Shown here piece after piece: positions 14,525 through 21,751 of a DNA stretch of 21,751 nucleotides. The notes beneath the pieces are model-generated. The model saw only the letters and a program-made list of their open reading frames with translations, ran no database searches and was not told where the DNA came from. A program made the position numbers and the translations under genes. The DNA is taken from assembly GCA_046160345.1 (NCBI GenBank), contig JBJXGO010000120.1, positions 1 to 21,751 on the forward strand, given 5' to 3'. This DNA comes from M3007 sp046160345. GTDB lineage: Bacteria; Bacteroidota; Bacteroidia; Chitinophagales; Saprospiraceae. Positions within the stretch are counted from its first letter, which is position 1, and each line of letters starts with the position of its first letter.

Positions 14525-15478
14525 CTACTGAAATTTTGGCTTTACAATGGTGAAAACCCTCGAAATATTAAATCCAAAACGGATGCCCGTGAGTATTTTC
14601 CCATCTCCGTCCTCAAAAAACCAGTCCTCTTGCGTTTCTGTAATAAATCCTTTGTAGGTCATATGAGCCGAATTCGTAAAATGTAATTGGAACACGTGAC
14701 CACCTGTTTCTATATCGAAACCAATTGAAAGGCTGTTCGCATAAGACTGTTCAATTTGCCCCTTTGGCACATAATAGTATTCTGCGTTGAGCGCCACCCG
14801 TTTGGTCAGTTTGACCCTGCCTGCACCGCCAATAGAAAAAACGTCATTTTTGTCGTTCGGCGAAAGCGTTAGGTTGCGATGAACCAGGGTTGGCATAAGT
14901 TGGAGCGAGAGCCTGTTGCTGAATTTTCGGCCAATTAGCACCTGATGGGTGTAGTAAAGTCGGTCGGAGAATTTGTTGTTCCGTTCCAAATCGGAAAACT
15001 TTACTGTTTTTATCTGTGCGTCAATGAGATATGCCAGCGTAATCGGCATGTTTTTGGCGCCTGAACTTTGCCGAAGAATTTTATATTTGGCAAACCCGTC
15101 AATGATCTTCTCGGTACTGTTTCGTCCAAAACCAACCATCAAGCGGTTGGTCACGCCGTAATCCGCTCCTATTCTGATAGTGGCGCCATCAAGACCAAAC
15201 ATATCATAAATACCCTGTCTTACCGGAGAAAACCGGTGCGAAAACTTGGTGTCAAGTACTCCTTTGGGCGTGTTTTCAATAGAGTGACCATTTACGACCC
15301 GATTCGCTTTAAATGCGGCGGTTGCATATTCTGTGGTTTGTTCCTCCTCCAGGGAAGAAAGCAAGTCTTCTTCTTGTCCATTAAGTGATTGAGGCAGCAA
15401 AAGGCCCGATGCGGTCAATACAACGAGCATGGCAAAAGAATGCAAAAAACTGAAGGCAGATGCGTAGATTTGTTTCAT
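14525..15478 (-). CDS. DUF5777 outer-membrane beta-barrel protein
   Basis: 317 residues. A signal sequence (about 1-35, ending LPQSLNGQ) precedes a repetitive beta-strand pattern: TKFSHRFSPVRQGIYDMFGLD, ATIRIGADYGVTNRLMVGFG, KYKILRQ, YYTHQVLIGRKFSNRLSLQ, VALNAEYYYVPKG and the C-terminal ILTGIRFGFNISRVF, as in the DUF5777 family. It is probably an outer-membrane barrel; its substrate is unknown. It is last in the minus-strand cluster after YceI (80-bp gap with a hairpin), and families DUF5777, YceI, OB-fold and haem-c proteins occurring together suggest a shared envelope or respiratory role. Ends at a terminator placed inside aroB. Confidence 0.8.
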   Translation of the reverse strand: MKQIYASAFSFLHSFAMLVVLTASGLLLPQSLNGQEEDLLSSLEEEQTTEYATAAFKANRVVNGHSIENTPKGVLDTKFSHRFSPVRQGIYDMFGLDGATIRIGADYGVTNRLMVGFGRNSTEKIIDGFAKYKILRQSSGAKNMPITLAYLIDAQIKTVKFSDLERNNKFSDRLYYTHQVLIGRKFSNRLSLQLMPTLVHRNLTLSPNDKNDVFSIGGAGRVKLTKRVALNAEYYYVPKGQIEQSYANSLSIGFDIETGGHVFQLHFTNSAHMTYKGFITETQEDWFFEDGDGKILTGIRFGFNISRVFTIVKPKFQ

Positions 15479-15512
15479 AAAATTAGTGCTTAAAACACTT
15501 TGACTTTAATGG

Positions 15513-15546
15513 TTGGACGCCAGATGCTTCCAGATCTGGCGTCCAA
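15513..15546. repeat. Perfect hairpin between yceI and DUF5777 genes
   Basis: TTGGACGCCAGAT (15513-15525) pairs perfectly with ATCTGGCGTCCAA (15534-15546), 8-nt loop. It lies in the 79-bp gap of the minus-strand operon. No T-run follows in the transcript direction, so it may be an mRNA processing or stability hairpin, or an attenuator setting gene dosage, rather than a full terminator. Confidence 0.7.
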
Positions 15547-15557
15547 TCGGATGAACA

Positions 15558-16112
15558 TTATTTTGGCACAAGCGTCGCGTCCACCAAAATTCTGGCTTCT
15601 TTGCCAATTTTATCGCTTACCAGGGACGGGATGCTGATTTTGTAATCCGCAAGGTTCAGACTGAAACCTGCATTGACTTTTATATTGCCGCCTCCGATGG
15701 TGAGCGCACCGTTGGCCGTTATGTCTTTGGAAATCCCTCGTATTGTCATTTGGCCAGATACGATACCGTTGTAGGTGCCATCTTTAGCAAGGTTCACCTC
15801 ACTTAGATTGGTTATTTTTCCAATAAATGTTGCCTTGGGAAACTTCCCCGAATCCATGTAGTTTTCATTGAAATGCTCCTGCATCAGGGCTTTTTCAAAT
15901 TGAAATCCTTTTATCAGTACGGCCCATTGAAAATTGCCGTTGGAGGCATCGAACACGCAGGTGGCACTGTTGCTTAGCGCCTCGATTTTTTCGGGGGAAG
16001 AGGCTGCTGTTGCGTCAAATTTAATTTTTCCGTCGCGCGTGAAGTACTTTTGGGCATTCGCTGCAGTGCTCAGGGCGAACAAGGCGGCGCATAAGATCAT
16101 TAGTTTTTGCAT
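15558..16112 (-). CDS. YceI-family periplasmic lipid-binding protein
   Basis: 184 residues with a signal peptide MQKLMILCAALFALSTAANA. YceI marks follow: FTRDGKIKFDATAAS, FQFEKALMQEHFNENYMDSG, KFPKATFIGKI, GQMTIRGISKDI and the C-terminal LADYKISIPSLV. Family members form an elongated lipocalin-like barrel that holds an isoprenoid or other lipid in the periplasm; the ligand here is unknown. Second-to-last gene of the minus-strand cluster. A 134-bp gap with a heptamer repeat hairpin separates it from the OB-fold gene upstream. Confidence 0.9.
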   Translation of the reverse strand: MQKLMILCAALFALSTAANAQKYFTRDGKIKFDATAASSPEKIEALSNSATCVFDASNGNFQWAVLIKGFQFEKALMQEHFNENYMDSGKFPKATFIGKITNLSEVNLAKDGTYNGIVSGQMTIRGISKDITANGALTIGGGNIKVNAGFSLNLADYKISIPSLVSDKIGKEARILVDATLVPK

Positions 16113-16143
16113 GAATGATTGTGTTTGAGAGTTGATGAGGAAC

Positions 16144-16235
16144 GTGAACTATGAACGATGAACTATGAACTTATGAACTATGAATCAACATATCGTTTAT
16201 AGTTCATAGTTCATAGTTCATAGTTCATAGTTCAT
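16144..16235. repeat. Heptamer tandem repeats in inverted arrangement
   Basis: Left side 16144-16186: six copies of a 7-bp unit ATGAACT with small changes (one A inserted T at 16172). Right side 16201-16235: five exact copies of AGTTCAT, its reverse complement. Together they form a long imperfect hairpin of about 35 bp per arm around a 14-bp centre, between the OB-fold gene and yceI. Slippage could change its length. Confidence 0.9.
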
Positions 16236-16246
16236 AATTAAGTAGT

Positions 16247-16666
16247 TTATTTTACGATTTCGACACATCGAGAAATCTGTACATCCAGGTTCAGGCCATC
16301 GCATTTGCCTTTGAAAGTAACCGTTTCTCCTACCTGAAAATCAGTCCTGGCGTGCTGGCTCAATGCATCCAGTTCGCAGATCACGGCAAACTCATCCCCT
16401 GTTTCGAGTGTGACTTTTGCCGGCCCGTCTGCTGGCTTGGTCAACTCCTTTACTGTCCCGGTTACCGCTATGGTATTACCAAGGTATTTGGCATTAGCAT
16501 TGGTTTCATCGGTGTTATACTCTTTAAAAAGCAGTGCTGCCTCTACCGAGGCTTCGGCTTTGGAGCTTGCCATGTTCTCATGGGGTTTGTTCCACAGGGC
16601 AATGCCTACGGCTGCACCGATAAGGCCAAGGCCGAGAATCAAAAGAAGGATGCGTTTTGCAGACAT
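16247..16666 (-). CDS. OB-fold (tRNA_anti-like) membrane-anchored protein
   Basis: 139 residues. One N-terminal membrane helix (5-25) serves as signal anchor. The rest matches the tRNA_anti-like OB-fold family of Bacteroidota: AALLFKEYNTDETNANAKYL, GNTIAVTGTVKEL, VTLETGDEFAVICELD, GETVTFKGKCDGLNLDVQIS. In this family the OB fold is not shown to bind tRNA; the extracytoplasmic location argues against it. Two Cys (97 and 122, plus Cys134) could form disulphides. Lies between the haem-c lipoprotein and yceI. Function not established. Confidence 0.85.
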   Translation of the reverse strand: MSAKRILLLILGLGLIGAAVGIALWNKPHENMASSKAEASVEAALLFKEYNTDETNANAKYLGNTIAVTGTVKELTKPADGPAKVTLETGDEFAVICELDALSQHARTDFQVGETVTFKGKCDGLNLDVQISRCVEIVK

Positions 16667-16713
16667 GATAGTTAGAAATTAGAAGTTCAAGGATTCTGCA
16701 TTGATAAGGACTA

Positions 16714-17082
16714 CTAATTATTAGGTGCCCCAGCCTTTACCCAGGCTGCTATTTTTAGTTTGTTGCAATCGGATATTGCTCCCGATGGAGGCATAATGTT
16801 AACTCCGTCGCCATAAACCCGATCCACAATTTCATGATTTAACGTAAAAATTTTCAGGCCTTCATAGGTGTCAAAAGGGCTGAATTCTTGTTGTCCTCCA
16901 GGCGCATGGCAGCTGATGCAATTGGCTTGAATAATTGGTTGGATGTCAGCGCTATAACTGATGGCCATCGTATCGCACATGGCCACTCCATATTGTTCCA
17001 CTTCATTGTCATAATAGCAGGCCGTTTGCGCGAAAAAAACAAGTGCAAGGAGGACGGATATCGCCAAAAAGAAATGTTTCAT
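16714..17082 (-). CDS. Small haem-c-binding (cytochrome c-like) lipoprotein
   Basis: 122 residues from the ATG at 17082 (MKHFFLAIS), chosen because a -7 box sits upstream at 17120-17127 and the alternative start at 17142 puts 20 basic residues before the signal sequence. A hydrophobic signal (4-20) ends AQTAC, so Cys22 is probably lipidated, though the lipobox is not classical. The haem-binding motif is CISCH (55-59) and Met97 in NIMPPSG is the likely second iron ligand; the C-terminal LKIAAWVKAGAP is typical of the planctomycete-type/c-type family. Likely an electron carrier at the inner face of the outer membrane or in the periplasm. First gene of the minus-strand cluster. Confidence 0.85.
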   Translation of the reverse strand: MKHFFLAISVLLALVFFAQTACYYDNEVEQYGVAMCDTMAISYSADIQPIIQANCISCHAPGGQQEFSPFDTYEGLKIFTLNHEIVDRVYGDGVNIMPPSGAISDCNKLKIAAWVKAGAPNN

Positions 17083-17119
17083 GTTCGAAAAGCAGGAATA
17101 AGTTTTTGATTTAAGGCGG

Positions 17120-17127
17120 CAAAAGTA
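17120..17127 (-). promoter_or_regulatory. -7 element of the haem-c/OB/YceI/DUF5777 cluster
   Basis: The minus strand reads TACTTTTG, matching TAnnTTTG, 38 bp upstream of the ATG at 17082. No TTTG -33 element at the usual distance. Confidence 0.55.
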
Positions 17128-17386
17128 GGGCAGCCGACTCACAGTTCCAGAGGCCTTTTTGATTTATAGTTGTAAAAAATTAGCAAAACCCATAGTTGTT
17201 ATTTACTGTTTCCATTTAAGCGGCCGTTTTCTTGTTCAGAATCTGAATATTTGAATATTTGGTCCCGATAATTTCACCCGCCAACTTAATTTCGCGCAAA
17301 AGTTACAAGATAACGTAAAAGCCAAACAATTGATACCCACCCTGTGCTTAACAAATTCTGAACAGGGAAAAAACCACCTCCTGTAT

Positions 17387-17518
17387 ATGGAAAAAAAGAA
17401 CATCAAAGAATATTTGCGCAAACTGGGCTGGGCCGGTGTCATATTTTTTACCGTCAAGGGCACACTTTCCTTGATTTTTGGCGCATGGATTTTGCAAAAA
17501 CTTGGCTGCACACAATGA
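17387..17518 (+). CDS. 43-residue single-pass membrane peptide
   Basis: MEKKNIKEYLRKLGWAGVIF opens a 43-residue peptide with a basic N-terminus and one hydrophobic stretch (about 14-38, WAGVIFFTVKGTLSLIFGAW). It ends at TGA 17516-17518. Short peptides of this form (Lys-rich start, LGWAG, then a hydrophobic KG-x-L segment) occur in Bacteroidota as conserved hypothetical proteins. Evidence is the protein-like pattern and its place between two transcription units; no function can be given. A promoter-like TAATTTCG lies at 17287-17294 but departs from consensus. Confidence 0.55.
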   Translation: MEKKNIKEYLRKLGWAGVIFFTVKGTLSLIFGAWILQKLGCTQ

Positions 17519-17529
17519 CAATGTCTTGC

Positions 17530-17537
17530 TACCTTTG
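17530..17537 (+). promoter_or_regulatory. -7 element of the esterase gene
   Basis: TACCTTTG, perfect TAnnTTTG, 12 bp after the small peptide gene and 76 bp before the esterase ATG. A TTG at 17502-17504 lies at 25 bp, longer than the usual -33 spacing. Confidence 0.55.
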
Positions 17538-17613
17538 CAGCCACTTTAGCTTTATGCTGATTTCCAAGCAATAATCTGTCTATACAAACCGATTTAATAA
17601 TCTGGCTGTCCAA

Positions 17614-19038
17614 ATGCAAAAACTAGTACTGTTCCTGGCCTTTTTATTGGCCAGTGTCTTTGTTGCTCATGCGCAACTAACGCTCAATGTAACGGCGATT
17701 CCCTTCAACACGCCCCCGAACGCGAACATTCACGTCGCAGGTACATTTAACAATTGGAACCCTGGAGATGCCACTAAAATCCTTACACCAAATGGCACAG
17801 GGCAATACACGATTACTTTATTTCCACCTGTTGGCACGGTAGAATTCAAGTTCACGCGCGGCAACTGGACCACCGTAGAAGGAAACGCCTCCGGGGGGCA
17901 GTTGCCCAACCGGATCACTTCCTATAATGGCCAGCCAAAAACCTTGAACCTGACCATTCTTACCTGGGAAGACCTTGCCGGAGGAAATACTGGTACCGCA
18001 GCACCCAACGTGGTGATTTTGGACAATGCCTTCTATATTCCCCAACTCAACAGAAACCGCCGAATCTGGCTTTATCTCCCGCCGGATTATCAGAGCACCG
18101 CAAAAAAATACCCCGTCCTTTACATGCACGACGGCCAGAATCTTTTTGACAACAATGCTGCCGCCTTCGGGGAATGGAAGGTTGACGAATCGCTCAACGA
18201 TCTTCACGCTCAAGGCAACTGGGGTTGTATCGTAGTCGGCATCGACCACGGAGGCCAATACCGCCTCGATGAATACTCGCCCTGGATAAACCCGCAATAC
18301 GGAGGCGGCCAGGGCGACGAGTATATTGAGTTCATTATCAATACCCTTAAACCATTTATAGATGCCAACTATCGAACGCTTCCTGGCCGAATGAGCACAG
18401 GAATCGCCGGTAGTAGTATGGGAGGACTTGTTTCCATGTACGCCTTCTCTGAAAGGCAGGATATCTTCGCAAAAGCCGGCATTTTCAGTCCTGCCTTCTG
18501 GTTCGCCGGAAACGCTTCGGCCAATCATGTGGCTACCCATCCAAAACAAGGGAATGCAAGGGTTTACTTTCTCGCTGGCGCTGACGAGGAAGGCGACGGC
18601 AACCAATCCAATTATGTGGTGCAGGACATGTCGGCCGTATCCGATGCAATGAGTACTGCAGGCTTTAACGCCGCCGAGAAGTCTTTCAATGTTAAATCCG
18701 ATGGCCAACACTCGGAGTGGTTCTGGGCCCGCGAATTCCCCGCTGCCTATACCTGGCTTTTTTCAGATATTACCTCGACAAACTTCGAACCTGGCCATAA
18801 CACCGCCCGCTTGGAAATATTTCCCAATCCCTCCTCCACCTGGCTGCGATTCGCCGGGACTGAAGCAGGCGATAAAATTGAATATCATATTATAGGTAGT
18901 GACGGAAAATACTGGAGTAACTCCACTGGGTTACATGGCGAGTCTGTCTGGACAGGTGATTTACCTGCCGGCTTTTATTTTGTAAAAGCAAGAAAAGAGG
19001 GAGAAACCTGGCAAATAATCCAATTGGTGAAGCAATAA
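17614..19038 (+). CDS. Secreted esterase with starch-binding-like domain and T9SS tail
   Basis: 474 residues. Signal peptide MQKLVLFLAFLLASVFVAHA; then about 22-105 a CBM48/E-set-like domain (IHVAGTFNNWNPGD, VEFKFTRGNW); then about 130-385 an esterase-D/enterochelin-esterase alpha/beta hydrolase with YPVLYMHDGQNLFDN, nucleophile Ser268 in AGSSMGG, an acid probably in GADEEGD (322-328) and His366 in DGQHSEW; then a type IX sorting domain from about 399 (LEIFPNPSSTWL ... LPAGFYFVKA). The E-set plus esterase architecture is used by enzymes that cleave ferulate, acetyl or siderophore esters; substrate is not determined. Secreted through T9SS. Stands alone between the small peptide and purF. Confidence 0.88.
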   Translation: MQKLVLFLAFLLASVFVAHAQLTLNVTAIPFNTPPNANIHVAGTFNNWNPGDATKILTPNGTGQYTITLFPPVGTVEFKFTRGNWTTVEGNASGGQLPNRITSYNGQPKTLNLTILTWEDLAGGNTGTAAPNVVILDNAFYIPQLNRNRRIWLYLPPDYQSTAKKYPVLYMHDGQNLFDNNAAAFGEWKVDESLNDLHAQGNWGCIVVGIDHGGQYRLDEYSPWINPQYGGGQGDEYIEFIINTLKPFIDANYRTLPGRMSTGIAGSSMGGLVSMYAFSERQDIFAKAGIFSPAFWFAGNASANHVATHPKQGNARVYFLAGADEEGDGNQSNYVVQDMSAVSDAMSTAGFNAAEKSFNVKSDGQHSEWFWAREFPAAYTWLFSDITSTNFEPGHNTARLEIFPNPSSTWLRFAGTEAGDKIEYHIIGSDGKYWSNSTGLHGESVWTGDLPAGFYFVKARKEGETWQIIQLVKQ

Positions 19039-19066
19039 TTTCAGACAGGTCATGAAGGATTTTCTC

Positions 19067-19082
19067 AAAGGATAACCTTTTT
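19067..19082 (+). terminator. Weak terminator after the esterase gene
   Basis: AAAGG (19067-19071), loop ATAA, CCTTT, then further T: a short stem 28 bp after the stop. Weak; low confidence. Confidence 0.3.
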
Positions 19083-19158
19083 AGAACACCGGCAATAAAA
19101 CCCTTCGGGAAAATTTCTGTTTGCGCATGCAAATCAGATAAACCAATCGGCCCTTTCT

Positions 19159-19166
19159 TACCTTTG
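19159..19166 (+). promoter_or_regulatory. -7 element of the amidophosphoribosyltransferase gene
   Basis: TACCTTTG, perfect TAnnTTTG, ends 8 bp before the ATG at 19175, implying a leader of a few nucleotides or none. No TTTG -33 element at the usual spacing. Confidence 0.6.
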
Positions 19167-19174
19167 CACCTGCA

Positions 19175-21067
19175 ATGAGCGACATTATCCAACATGAATG
19201 CGGTATAGCCGTACTTCGGCTGCTAAAGCCCCTCGAATTTTACCATAAAAAATACGGTACCGCTTTCTACGGCGTTCAAAAAATGCAGCTATTGTTGCAA
19301 AAAATGCGCAACCGCGGGCAAGATGGTGCAGGCATTGCCACCATCAAACTCAACCCCAAGCCGGGTACTCGCTACATTAGCCGCAAACGCTCCAATTCCC
19401 CCAACTACCTCGCCGACCTGTTCGACCTGGTATGGGCTAGATTAAATGCTGCACCGGTTGAACACCGGGACGATACTACATGGCTTCGAGAAAACATGCC
19501 TTATATGGGCGAATTGCTCATGGGCCACCTGCGTTACGGTACCCACGGAGATGGATCTATAGAACTTGTTCACCCGTTCCACCGCCAGAACAACTGGATT
19601 AGCCGGAACCTTCTGCTCGCTGGCAACTTCAATATGACCAATGTTGACGAGCTCTTTCAGGAACTCGTTGATCTCGGCCAATATCCTAAGGAAAAAAGCG
19701 ATACGGTAACTGTGCTCGAAAAGCTTGGTCACTTCCTCGACGACGAGGTACAGCGCCTTCATACCTGGTACAAACCTGACGGACATTCAAATTTCGATAT
19801 AAACCAACTGATTTATGAAAACCTTGATGTCCAACGACTACTTCGTAGAGCCAGCAAAAAATTTGACGGCGGTTATGTGCTTGGAGGAATGATTGGCCAT
19901 GGAGATTCATTCTTGATGCGTGACCCCAATGGCATCCGTCCAGCTTATTGGTATCAAAACGATGAAATTGTGGTCGGAGCTTCGGAGCGCCCTGCCATAC
20001 AGGCTGTGTTTAATGTCCGCTACAAGGACATGAAAGAACTCAAACCTGGCCACGCCTTAATAGTAAAGTACAACGGGAAAGTTGATGAACTGCCCTTTCT
20101 TGAACCTCGCGAACACCTGGCCTGTTCCTTCGAACGGATTTACTTCAGTCGGGGCAATGACCGTGAAATTTATCAGGAGCGCAAAAAACTGGGCGAATAC
20201 CTCGCACGACCCGTGCTCGAAGCAGTAAATTTCGATCTGAAAAACACGGTGTTCAGCTATATACCCAATACTGCAGAAGCCGCTTTTTATGGTTTGATGG
20301 AAGGGCTTGAAAATGAACTGAATGTTTGGAAACAGGAACAAATTCTTGCGCTGGGCAAGAACACTACCCCAGAAAAAGTGGCTGAAATCCTCGCCGTTCG
20401 ACCACGGAACGAAAAACTAGTACACAAGGACGACAAACAACGCACCTTCATCGCCAACAAAAAAGTGCGAAACAACATGGTAAATCATGTTTATGACGTC
20501 ACTTATGGTATATGCCATGACGACAAGGACACCTTGGTGCTTCTCGACGATTCCATCGTGCGAGGCACAACCTTGCGCGACAGTATCGTTAGCATTACAG
20601 CCCGTCTTCGGCCTAAGCGGATAATCATCCTCAGTACAGCGCCGCAAATCCGCTATCCGGATTGCTACGGTATAGATATGAGTAAAATGCGTGATTTCGT
20701 GGCATTTCAAGCCTTGGTCGAGCTGCTCAAGGAATCTGGTCAGGAAAAACTGTTACAGGAAACCTACCAACGCTGTAAAAGTGCGGAGTTCATGCCCGTT
20801 GAAACCATTCAAAACGAACTGCCTGCGCTTTACGACCTATTTGACAATTGCCGAATCAGCAACAAGATAGCTGAGTTGGTTCGTCCGAAAGACCTTAAGC
20901 CAGAATTGCACATAATATTTCAAACCTTGGAAGGCCTTCATTCCGCTTGTCCCAAAAACAAGGGCGATTGGTATTTTTCAGGACGGTATCCCACACCCGG
21001 TGGCAACCGGGTTGTCAATCGCGCCTTCATGAATTTTATGGAAAACAAAGATGAAAGGGCCTATTAA
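19175..21067 (+). CDS. purF: Amidophosphoribosyltransferase (PurF-type, long Bacteroidota form)
   Basis: 630 residues, against about 470-505 in the standard enzyme. It would transfer glutamine ammonia to PRPP, giving phosphoribosylamine, the first step of purine synthesis. The N-terminal Ntn glutaminase shows CGIAVL with Cys9 as the likely nucleophile after loss of an 8-residue propeptide, RNRGQDGAGI (47-54), HLRYGTHG (118-125), AGNFNMTN (149-156) and DPNGIRP (250-256). The phosphoribosyltransferase half has FERIYFSRGND (319-329) and the PRPP-binding LVLLDDSIVRGTTL (454-467), then YPDCYGIDM. The extra length includes a segment at about 60-110 and a long C-terminal part. Bacteroidota often carry such a long form alongside a standard purF; whether a second copy exists cannot be seen here. 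It precedes the rRNA operon. Confidence 0.88.
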   Translation: MSDIIQHECGIAVLRLLKPLEFYHKKYGTAFYGVQKMQLLLQKMRNRGQDGAGIATIKLNPKPGTRYISRKRSNSPNYLADLFDLVWARLNAAPVEHRDDTTWLRENMPYMGELLMGHLRYGTHGDGSIELVHPFHRQNNWISRNLLLAGNFNMTNVDELFQELVDLGQYPKEKSDTVTVLEKLGHFLDDEVQRLHTWYKPDGHSNFDINQLIYENLDVQRLLRRASKKFDGGYVLGGMIGHGDSFLMRDPNGIRPAYWYQNDEIVVGASERPAIQAVFNVRYKDMKELKPGHALIVKYNGKVDELPFLEPREHLACSFERIYFSRGNDREIYQERKKLGEYLARPVLEAVNFDLKNTVFSYIPNTAEAAFYGLMEGLENELNVWKQEQILALGKNTTPEKVAEILAVRPRNEKLVHKDDKQRTFIANKKVRNNMVNHVYDVTYGICHDDKDTLVLLDDSIVRGTTLRDSIVSITARLRPKRIIILSTAPQIRYPDCYGIDMSKMRDFVAFQALVELLKESGQEKLLQETYQRCKSAEFMPVETIQNELPALYDLFDNCRISNKIAELVRPKDLKPELHIIFQTLEGLHSACPKNKGDWYFSGRYPTPGGNRVVNRAFMNFMENKDERAY

Positions 21068-21227
21068 GCCCGTTTATCATCAAGGATCAGGCGCTTGATT
21101 CAATTCGGCCCATAGATATCGGGGGGCTCAAACCAAATTCTTCATTGGTTTTCAGGGTTTCCACTTAATTGCCACCTCAACGGCGCATTTCCAAAATAAA
21201 GTTTTTTAAAAAATATTTACGTTAGGG

Positions 21228-21258
21228 CTTGGTGAAACAAAATTCGTTTTTACCTTTG
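21228..21258 (+). promoter_or_regulatory. rRNA promoter P1
   Basis: CTTG (21228-21231), 19-bp spacer, TACCTTTG (21251-21258), followed by GCGCCC. A good housekeeping promoter about 390 bp before the 16S start. Confidence 0.7.
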
Positions 21259-21367
21259 CGCCCGCTTTGGAAGGAAACGGTTTTTGGAGGGGTGATTTTA
21301 TCAAAATATCAGGGCATAAGGGCGGTTTTGGTGTTGAAAAAATGTTGAAAAAATTTGCTCGTGTTTG

Positions 21368-21400
21368 TTTGGTTAGAAGAATAAGAGATTGCTACCTTTG
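21368..21400 (+). promoter_or_regulatory. rRNA promoter P2
   Basis: TTTG (21368-21371), 21-bp spacer, TACCTTTG (21393-21400), followed by CGGCCC. The close match to P1 around the -7 box and the GC-rich start region suggests paired rRNA promoters. Confidence 0.75.
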
Positions 21401-21450
21401 CGGCCCGATTATGAGGAATGGTTGAGTTGAAAAATTGCGGAGTAAAAAGT

Positions 21451-21463
21451 TGCTCCTTTTAAA
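21451..21463 (+). promoter_or_regulatory. boxA-like antitermination site
   Basis: TGCTCCTTTTAAA resembles the rRNA boxA (TGCTCTTTAACA) and lies between P2 and the 16S gene, where the Nus antitermination complex would load. Sequence match is partial. Confidence 0.4.
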
Positions 21464-21640
21464 TTGATAGTGATTGCCACATTTTCGTGGTTTTTCTATA
21501 CGAGTTCATTGACGTACTGACAGTGGAAGGAAAATAAGAAAGGTAAGGATAATTTAGAATTTGGCAAGGTGAATTGAGGATAGACCTGAGGAACAAAGTT
21601 TATCTGATTTGACTTTGGTTAGATCAGAGGCGAAGAATAC

Positions 21641-21751
<111 letters not shown>

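Larger units (their letters stand above)
21068..21640 (+). other. purF-16S intergenic region: rRNA promoters and leader
   Basis: 573 bp without a protein gene. It holds a weak hairpin AAACCAA/TTGGTTT (21130-21151) that could end purF, two tandem -7 boxes (21251-21258 and 21393-21400), and a leader of about 240 nt with a boxA-like TGCTCCTTTTAAA (21451-21463). TCTGAT (21604-21609) can pair with ATCAGA (21623-21628) just before the 16S start. The RNase III stem partner would lie beyond the window. Confidence 0.6.

Noticed and set aside
17340..17367. CCCTGT/ACAGGG hairpin before the small peptide gene
   Set aside because: Six-bp stem with a 16-nt loop; too weak to call a regulatory element.
17236..17619. 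127-residue minus-strand open reading between clusters
   Set aside because: It overlaps the small membrane peptide and the esterase promoter and shows no recognisable motif.
17818..18711. 297-residue open reading antisense to the esterase
   Set aside because: The esterase on the plus strand has clear catalytic, signal and sorting motifs; the antisense reading has none and is a codon-bias shadow.

Overview
This window reads as Bacteroidota chromosome, most likely from the Saprospiria side of the phylum (Haliscomenobacter/Lewinella-like); the placement is an inference. The signs are: Bacteroidota-type promoters (TAnnTTTG at -7, some with TTTG near -33) ahead of many genes and almost no Shine-Dalgarno sequences; two secreted proteins with type IX secretion (T9SS) C-terminal sorting domains; DUF5777, tRNA_anti-like and YceI envelope proteins; a long ~630-residue amidophosphoribosyltransferase; and the 5' end of a 16S rRNA gene at the right edge.

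Left part (1-3800), accessory: a large DUF4062-STAND NTPase-TPR protein (candidate defence or signal-sensing protein) converges on a truncated DinD-like gene. Between them lies an imperfect palindrome of about 134 bp with perfect 41-bp arms. Core block (3811-6703): rbfA and kdsD run leftward with overlapping ends; the ribosomal operon rpsF-rpsR-rplI runs rightward from a shared divergent promoter region and ends in a strong terminator. Five tandem copies of a 37-bp repeat follow and run up to the start of an orphan sensor histidine kinase.

Middle (8338-13402): an unrecognised single-pass membrane protein on the minus strand; a pair of secreted proteins, the second with a T9SS tail; then an overlapping DUF6922/AbiEii-type toxin-antitoxin pair. 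Next is aroB. A four-gene minus-strand cluster (haem-c lipoprotein, OB-fold protein, YceI, DUF5777 barrel) converges on it, and the intrinsic terminator serving that cluster sits inside the aroB coding sequence. 

Right part (17143-21751): a 43-residue membrane peptide, a secreted esterase with a carbohydrate-binding-like N-terminus and a T9SS tail, a PurF-type amidotransferase, then a 570-bp rRNA leader with two tandem promoters and the first ~111 bases of 16S rRNA.

The most notable items are the terminator embedded in aroB, the large palindrome beside the broken dinD, the 37-bp repeat array in front of the kinase, and three genes whose -7 boxes sit so close to their start codons that leaderless transcripts are likely. 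No CRISPR array, tRNA gene or transposase was seen.
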